Shown here piece after piece: positions 58,022-64,000 of a stretch of DNA of 64,000 bases (positions within the stretch are counted from its first letter, which is position 1; each line of letters starts with the position of its first letter). The notes under the pieces were generated by a model. The model had not been told where the DNA came from. It saw nothing but the letters and a program-made list of their open reading frames with translations, and did no database searches. The position numbers and the translations under genes are program-made. The stretch covers positions 14,664,500 through 14,728,499 of the forward strand of contig NC_135558.1 of NCBI RefSeq assembly GCF_964340395.1, written 5' to 3'. The stretch is from Glandiceps talaboti (taxonomy: Eukaryota > Hemichordata > Enteropneusta > Spengelidae).

Positions 58022-59313
58022 TACTAAATCCAAGGTTCAATCTTTCAAAAAAAAAACATATTTAGAGAATTCGTCGCTTTCGTTTACAAGTCATTTCTGC
58101 ATATTTTCTTCTGATCTTCGTTTTACCTGAAATTGCGTGATTTTGACTGATTTCAAACTTTTAAATCTGATTCAGAAGGCAGAAATCCCTTTTAATGGTT
58201 TAATTAAAATACTTACTTTAACTAACAATTTCATATGCAACAGAGAAAGGGTGGCAATATGCACATATTTCGTAAGAGCTCATTGTCTGACCAGATTACA
58301 TTAATTTTATTGTTATCTGTTATCTGTATGTTTATGACGTAATCCGATTTTAACTTTTAACAGTACTTAACCTAGAATGTAGTCTATCAGCTAGCCCTCG
58401 GATGTTCTTCCGATAAAATACGACACACAGCCGAACAACGCTATCGAGGATGGAACATCGGGCAAGCCCTCACATGCGAACTACGTTTGCTTATAGATAT
58501 AGCATCGAAAGAAAGCCCGAACGTCTAGCAGCAAGACTACCTAGAATGCACCTCTGAAGTCAACTCTTTAAACGTTTGATGTTACTCCAACCTATTCTCA
58601 GTTAAAATCAATAACAACTATGTGGTCACTGTACACATTTACGATATCAAAATTTAGTCACTTTAGAATCCAAAATAGCTGCCGAAAGAACTGTGTTAAC
58701 TCTATGGGGAAAATCTGATCGTCAGTTTCGTTGAAAACAGGACGTGAACGATAATTCTGTCAAAATCACCAAGAACGAGCTGTCATATCGCAATGTTTGG
58801 AGAGAATTTAGAACTTTGATTTTCGGTGAATTTTGTTCCCGGGTTGTGTTCTATCTTTAATAGCTTTCTACATCTGAATACTTCAATATTGGCATGGCCT
58901 GATAATCATCCAAAAACAAATTTTCGTATAATGATTTTTTTTGTAGTGCATATTCAAATTTACTTTATGTGACGTCACTGGTAGTAAACATCTTCAACAC
59001 ACATGAAGTCGTTGTGTAGTGACAGTGTTCTGGCTGTCTGTGTTTTGTCATAGAGAATGTTTATAAAGATCTAGGCGTACCATGTGGTGACGTCATCAAT
59101 ATTTGTGAACAGTAAGTTATGATGGTTACTTTAGACGAGACATGTATAAATTGTATATTTTTCAATGACTCTGTAGCTGGAATTTACCACAAGCACTAAT
59201 ATTTGAATATAGGTTACCATCGTTACTGATTCTGAACGTCGTAGAGTACAGAGTGTATAACAATACTTAATCCCCTATATAGTTTTGTAATAATACCACT
59301 GACATTTTAAATG
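58022..59313 (+). other. 3' flank of the 107-residue gene
   Basis: No open frame of note. It includes two palindromic TGACGTCA words at 58970 and 59088. Confidence 0.5.
59062..59111 (+). promoter_or_regulatory. Weak candidate promoter: TATA, CRE and donor
   Basis: TATAAA at 59062-59067 is followed by a full CRE palindrome (TGACGTCA, 59088-59095) and a donor GAACA|GTAAGT at 59112. A second CRE lies 90 bp upstream of the TATA word. No coding exon follows that I can support. Confidence 0.2.
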
Positions 59314-59319
59314 AATAAA
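59314..59319 (+). terminator. Polyadenylation signal AATAAA
   Basis: The first clear AATAAA after the stop codon of the 107-residue gene, 1.3 kb downstream. The nearer variant ATTAAA at about 58203 is an alternative. Confidence 0.3.
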
Positions 59320-59564
59320 GAATTTAAAGAAATATGTTTTGCTCTTATTTGTTGAATCTAATTCAAGTAATATAAACTTATCTCGAATTCCAAATATTTA
59401 CATCGGAACAACGTATCATTGACATGCATTACTGCAGGTCTAGAAATCTTTAGTTCTCAGGTATCGTTATTGACATTCAACGTTTTCTCCATAACAAAGT
59501 TACATTTCAGTCTTGAACGCTTATAAATTGTCTTTCATGTTATGTAGAGGTACTTTAATTGGAC

Positions 59565-59963
59565 TTTTTAATTTATTTCATGAGAATAGCGCCACCACCG
59601 CCCATCATTCAACAAAAAAGATAAAAATTATACAGTAACTTTTACAACACAATGACAAATAAAATAGAAATTACAAAGATAACAGCGTCTTATCTCTGGG
59701 TAAAAAAAAAAAGCTTTGAATACAAAAACAGACAAACGAAAAAGTGTAAGTTGATTTCTGGGCGGAAGTAGGGTTATTGCTTTTTCTCGTGTTGGGTACT
59801 GTATAAAATAATTTGGTATTAGTTCCTTTCTAAGAGACTGGTATAAAGGACAAAATAACAAAACATGCAGTTTGTCTTCAAAAATATTTAGACCTTCATT
59901 TTCACAAGTAATACATATTCTGTCCGTGATAGCTTTACCGACATGTCTTCTAGTCTCGGTCAA
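59565..59963 (-). mobile_element. 3' end of a LINE retrotransposon (ORF2 C-terminus)
   Basis: A 111-residue minus-strand frame (59963-59628) carries the pattern typical of the C-terminus of non-LTR ORF2 proteins in animals: RICITC, a short acidic linker, then LHVLLFCPLYQSLRKEL. This is the C-x2-C...H-x4-C zinc-knuckle-like motif. It is followed by a region ending LSVFVFKAFFF. A polyadenylation-type AATAAA lies just past the stop at about 59573. The reverse-transcriptase and endonuclease parts are absent, so this is a 5'-truncated, inactive copy. Confidence 0.7.
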
Positions 59964-60751
59964 TAGCTAAAGTAGACTGAGGTAAATGTATGTGTATCTG
60001 TGTGTGCTACTATATACGTGTGTCGGCATGTGCCACTACAATGTATGTATGTATGTATGTATGTATGTATTTGTTGCCTACCCACTCCACCCCAACCCAC
60101 CCACACCCCTGCTATTCCACGTCCAAAAAAGAATGACGTAACGGTTGTTATTCAATATGTCCGTCTACTTGTTTTATTGTCAACTTAATTTTGTGTACAT
60201 GTGACGAGGCTTAAGACATGAATCCGTTTCTGTCATTTAAAAAGTTTCAGCCCTAACTGCAGAGTTGAGGCGCAAATGTTTTACTTAGGAGAGATTTTCA
60301 AGGGATAGGGGACATTGGGGGCGCTATGTCGTACCAACGAGCTAATATCTTTTTGATGTTGTGTGTCATAAAACATTACGTACGCGCTATTGACGTCATC
60401 ACTGTGCACTGTTCATGTTGACACTGAGTCGATACTTTTCATTACTTCACAGAATTTAGAAACAGGCATCGACAATGGACTAATTTTTTTTGTTAAAAAT
60501 AATTCAAGATTTGAATCTGGCCAATAGATTTCGGTACCTCTTCTTCATGTTCTTAGTTTAGAAGCAAGAATGTCATGTGATTTTTGTGTAGGCCTCCTGT
60601 TGTCGCCTTCGGTTATATATACACCAGACCGCTGCCCACGTCAACGACCGGTGCTTTACTGCCCATACTTCAGGCGCCTACAGTGGCTTATTATGGCCAT
60701 TGGGCGATTTTGTTTTTCACTTGGGAATTTCTCAGTGATTTTCAAAGAACA
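59964..60751. other. Non-coding stretch with a short (TATG)n
   Basis: (TATG)n at 60042-60070 and a CRE palindrome TGACGTCA at 60391. Otherwise nothing recognised. Confidence 0.55.
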
Positions 60752-61087
60752 AAACTGAAAATGTGTAAAATACAAAAATCAACAAAGTGAAAATGTCGGA
60801 AATCAAAATCAACGGACCTCAAATGATTTCCACCATGGTGAAGAGTATTTCCACTGCGGAGGAAATCTTTTCGCTATGGTGGAAATTATTTGCACCATGG
60901 TGGAAATATTTTTAACAACAGTGGAAATATTATCAATAACAGTGGAAAAGTTTTCACCAAGGTGAAAATCATTTCCACTGTGGTGGAAATGTCGTCACCG
61001 TAGTGGAAATTATGTTCACCACAGTGAAAATCATTTCAGGTTGATTTTGAATTTCCTTTCATTTTGTATTTTCCACATTTTCAGTTT
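60752..61087. repeat. 336-bp fold-back element built of palindromic units
   Basis: The outer arms at about 60752-60832 and 61010-61087 are inverse copies (AACTGAAAATGTG, AAAATACAAAA, CAAAATCAAC, AAATGATTT). Between them, a unit close to ATTTCCACCATGGTGGAAAT, itself a palindrome, recurs with a period near 24 bp, variably spelled CACCATGG, CACTGTGG, CACCGTAG or CACCAAGG. No coding capacity. Confidence 0.85.
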
Positions 61088-62334
61088 GGACTTTAAAAAA
61101 AAATCAACTCAAAATTCACCCATAAAAACGTTGGAAATTTAAAATTTGCACTAACAAGCCACCGTAACCGTAGGTGCTTTTCTTGTCGTCAATTCATGCC
61201 AAAAACCTATTTCATTTCGATCATATTAAAAACGTACATATTATTTAAAAATGGTAACAGTTTCTCACTTGTCTACGAGTTAAATAACTTTAATCTTAAA
61301 GTTGTATTTAGTTCACGCAAAGCAAAGCTGTTATTTCTTCCGCCATACTGCGAAATAACTTTTCTAGGACATGGTCTGGTCTGATTACTGGACGTCAGGT
61401 AGACAGGAAGAATTAGCGTGTTTGGTTATTTGCAGGAGAAATGAAGTTGCCTTAGTGTTTCACTCATAGGACATATTTTTGACATATCTTATATGAACAA
61501 GGTATTCATGAGTGAAATACTACGGTTAAAAAAAAGGACAGGCCGACGGTAGAGCATACATACGTCATAAAATGAGCATTTTACCTGATCGCAGTTTGAC
61601 CCCAGACGAACGTGCAAAAGTAGCTTGCCTCTCTTTACAACGAATGGTAAATATGACGTAATGGGATGAACAGTTGGTAGGTGAACTCAGAATCTGTTTA
61701 GCCTTTCCAAATACTGTCGATCCAGTTATCAACAGGTGTGAGAAGATCGACCAACAACCCAATCATCTGAAATTGGAAAGAAAATATTTCTATGTTTTGA
61801 CGTATACAACTAAATCCATTGAAAATAAATATGTCATTTTCCGAATCGGTTTCGATGAATTAGCCGATAAATGCCGCAAGCACTAAAACATTCACTCTAC
61901 GATATAGTAACCACATCATATTGAAAAAATTTTAAATTAACTTTTCGGTAAATTATTAGTATTCTTACACCTTTGACAGATCTGAAATAAGTCGTTATTG
62001 CTAGGCTCAAACTAGTGTCAATACACCCTTTGTCTGAGTGGAGAAACTAGTTAGAATTCTCTCAAAATTGAGCATAAGTCATTGGCTTCAGGCGTCCTTG
62101 GTTACTGAATAATATGTTCGATATTTGGTTCCTAACGTAAACAGCAAAGTAAAACATAATCAATAGCGACATTGTACCTTACTGATTTGACTTATATAAC
62201 ACATAAAACCGTCCTCACGATATAAGTCCATAAGAAACACTAAGATTACATTTAATTTTTAAAAGCAGTCACCACCTGCATGCAATTAATTCAATGACAT
62301 GTATGGCATTTGACTAACAACACGATTGCTTCCC
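61088..62334. other. Non-coding stretch
   Basis: Short plus-strand frames (61196-61384, 61674-61886) show no domain. No gene is supported. Confidence 0.55.
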
Positions 62335-62513
62335 CAACTGAAGATCAGAATTTGATTTTCAAAAATTAATTTTGGCCACCACGATTTGATCAGTACTCTC
62401 TTGAATGTTCGGCGTCCGAAACTGAAGATGAAAATGTGGTTTTCGAAAAGTAATCATGGGTGCTTGTTGACTTGTCCCACCACGGTTTGATACTCTCTTG
62501 AATGTTCGCTTAG
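62335..62513. repeat. Diverged tandem duplication, 80-95 bp unit
   Basis: AACTGAAGAT near 62336 and 62420, CCACCACG-TTTGAT, and CTCTCTTGAATGTTCG near 62396 and 62494 occur in the same order in both halves. The second copy has about 12 extra bases. Confidence 0.85.
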
Positions 62514-63220
62514 TATATAATATGGACGGGCGAGGAAGCAAAAGAGAGCTGCAGCTGACAGCCGCCCGTGGTCAGCCTGGACGACATGCAAGTTAAATGT
62601 TGTAGTGTGCATACAGTACTACAAGAACGATAACACGAGATTAGTGAAAACAAAATCTGAACTACAGGTGAAAATCAAAGATAAACCGATGCCATATTCT
62701 TCTTGCATTTCATCGACGTTTTGACAAATCTCAAGTTGTCTTTCTAAATGTCTAAAACATGCAAGGAAAGAAAATGTAAAAAACATGGGAACAACGACTG
62801 TAAGAATCGGACAGACTAGGGCACCTATACATTGATCAAAACGTGCATAGAGATAAATTTAAGTTGTTGAAATTCGGTACATACACATTGCGGTATTAGA
62901 TGTAATTGGAGTGGACACTGGCACATTCTAATACTTGTATTTTTTTAATTAAACTTTTACAGTTGCTTTCATCGTGTACCCAGCATTCTAATAGCTTTTA
63001 ATACCACATGTAGGTGTGTCAGTTGTATGTTGCACAATTCTGTTAATCCGGTGATTTGGATAACAATCAATCATAACACCGTGTACCACCAGGTGGCAAC
63101 TTTAAAGTTCCGAAGCTAAAAGCCAATTTCCCTTTGCTATGACTACAGCCAAAACAACTTGAAATAAAAAATGACGTAATGCGACAATTTATCACTTATC
63201 ATTCATCTCTCAGTCACTTA
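62514..63220. other. Non-coding stretch
   Basis: Nothing recognised between the duplication and the promoter at 63.2 kb. Confidence 0.5.
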
Positions 63221-63413
63221 GCCAATCAGGCTAGTTGCTGGAGATATTTTGACCAATCACTACCCAAGAGGGAATCGAGTCTATAGGAAGTCGGTTTGAT
63301 GCAATCGTGATTTTATACTTTATACGTGGCAAGTACATATTATAAAAGGACAAACACTGCGCCAAGGACCAACATTTCAGCACGACGAAAGGAAAGGACG
63401 AAGTAACTATCAG
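63221..63413 (+). promoter_or_regulatory. Polymerase II promoter with two CCAAT boxes and a TATA box
   Basis: CCAAT words at 63222-63226 and 63253-63257 lie about 115 and 85 bp upstream of a TATAAAA box at 63341-63347. This is the classic order and spacing, predicting a start near 63370 and a leader of about 45 nt before the ATG at 63414. Confidence 0.5.
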
Positions 63414-63421
63414 ATGGCGGG
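63414..63421 (+). CDS. Candidate 8-nt first coding exon, gene continues rightwards
   Basis: ATG GCG GG followed by the strong donor GTAAGT at 63422. Length (8 nt), phase (2) and sequence match the first exon of the gene at 55398 (ATG GCG AG|GTAAGT), suggesting either a related gene or a shared convention. Inside the remaining 580 bp there are three possible acceptors (about 63620, 63636 and 63788), each giving a different short product. One passes through a hydrophobic segment followed by KRRRK. I could not choose between them, and the true next exon may lie beyond the window. Confidence 0.4.
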
Positions 63422-64000
63422 GTAAGTAATGCATTTTTTTCTTATTCAGTTTATCAATTCATCTGTGTTGGTAAACCATAGTATTCAATGTAACTTTTGT
63501 TCCAAATACAAGATGTGTTCGGAACAAAAGTTAAATTAAATGCTTCATTTTATCAGTGTTTTCTAAGACTTTTCTTTTTCATTTAACACATGTTAATTTT
63601 GATTTCCGAAATATCAGGATCATTATCAAATTCAGGAATCGATGTTCAATAGTGCTGGGCATTTTGTCAGCTTATATTCTGAAGAGAAGGAGAAAACCTC
63701 TGGTTGTAAGCATTTACAGTAGATGTATATATAAAATTCACTTTAAAATGCAACCAAGTGTTTTACTTATACCCTAAACTTTGTTTAGGTTATTCGGAAA
63801 AATTATCGAAAATCGAAAACAAATGCAAAGTCTCGCGAGAAATTGTGAAGATGTCATTGCCCCCATTTGATCACAACATGATGGTATACAGAGTACCACG
63901 TGACGCCTTCTTAGTACAGTTCAGAACGTGCGAGTATATCGATGAGAAGTCTCTGTTGACCTCTGTAAAAGTGATGAGACTGTGACATTGGAAAAGATTC
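63422..64000 (+). other. Probable intron/exon sequence at the right edge
   Basis: An open stretch after the TTTGTTTAG acceptor at about 63788 runs to a stop at 63985 in one frame (60-odd residues, ending SVKVMRL). I do not recognise it, and its phase does not fit the 8-nt exon directly. Confidence 0.3.

Overview
This is eukaryotic nuclear DNA, most likely from a marine invertebrate bilaterian. It is AT-rich, gene-poor, full of microsatellites, and its genes are split by GT-AG introns. The best-supported gene is a two-exon rhodopsin-family receptor closest to galanin / allatostatin-A / kisspeptin receptors. I cannot fix the phylum from the sequence; a lophotrochozoan or an ambulacrarian/cephalochordate would all fit. 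About 95 percent of the window is non-coding.

Layout. 1-15 kb: no convincing gene. It holds GTAT/CAGA/GA microsatellite arrays, a GT/GC tract, and a 0.9 kb inverted-repeat element with a 136-bp hairpin (5278-6153). 15.1-15.7 kb: a TATA-like promoter with a short exon and a possible first coding exon (15615-15721). 16-38 kb: a repeat desert with microsatellites, a cruciform-type hairpin between two TA arrays, a 200-bp duplication, and one cysteine-rich candidate exon (31738-31859). 38.7-42.7 kb: the neuropeptide receptor, 403 residues, with a single 2.85-kb phase-2 intron directly after the DRY region. 48.4-50.5 kb (minus strand) and 55.4-58.0 kb (plus strand): two small genes I reconstructed by splicing. 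Each encodes a signal peptide, a short Ser/Thr/Asn-rich ectodomain and a hydrophobic C-terminal tail, as in GPI-anchored mucin-like surface peptides. 51.0-51.3 kb: a tRNA-derived SINE. 56.2-57.1 kb: a MITE-like element nested in an intron of the second small gene. 59.6-60.0 kb: the 3' end of a LINE. 60.75-61.1 kb: a fold-back element made of palindromic 24-bp units. 63.2-64 kb: a CCAAT/TATA promoter and an 8-nt first coding exon (ATG GCG GG) of the same length and phase as the first exon of the 55.4-kb gene, running towards the right edge.

The receptor acts at the cell surface as a peptide-activated G-protein-coupled receptor. The small surface-peptide genes have no known partner and no name I can assign. 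Nothing shows that the receptor and the surface-peptide genes work together; they are only neighbours. Most long open frames elsewhere are translations of microsatellites or chance frames.
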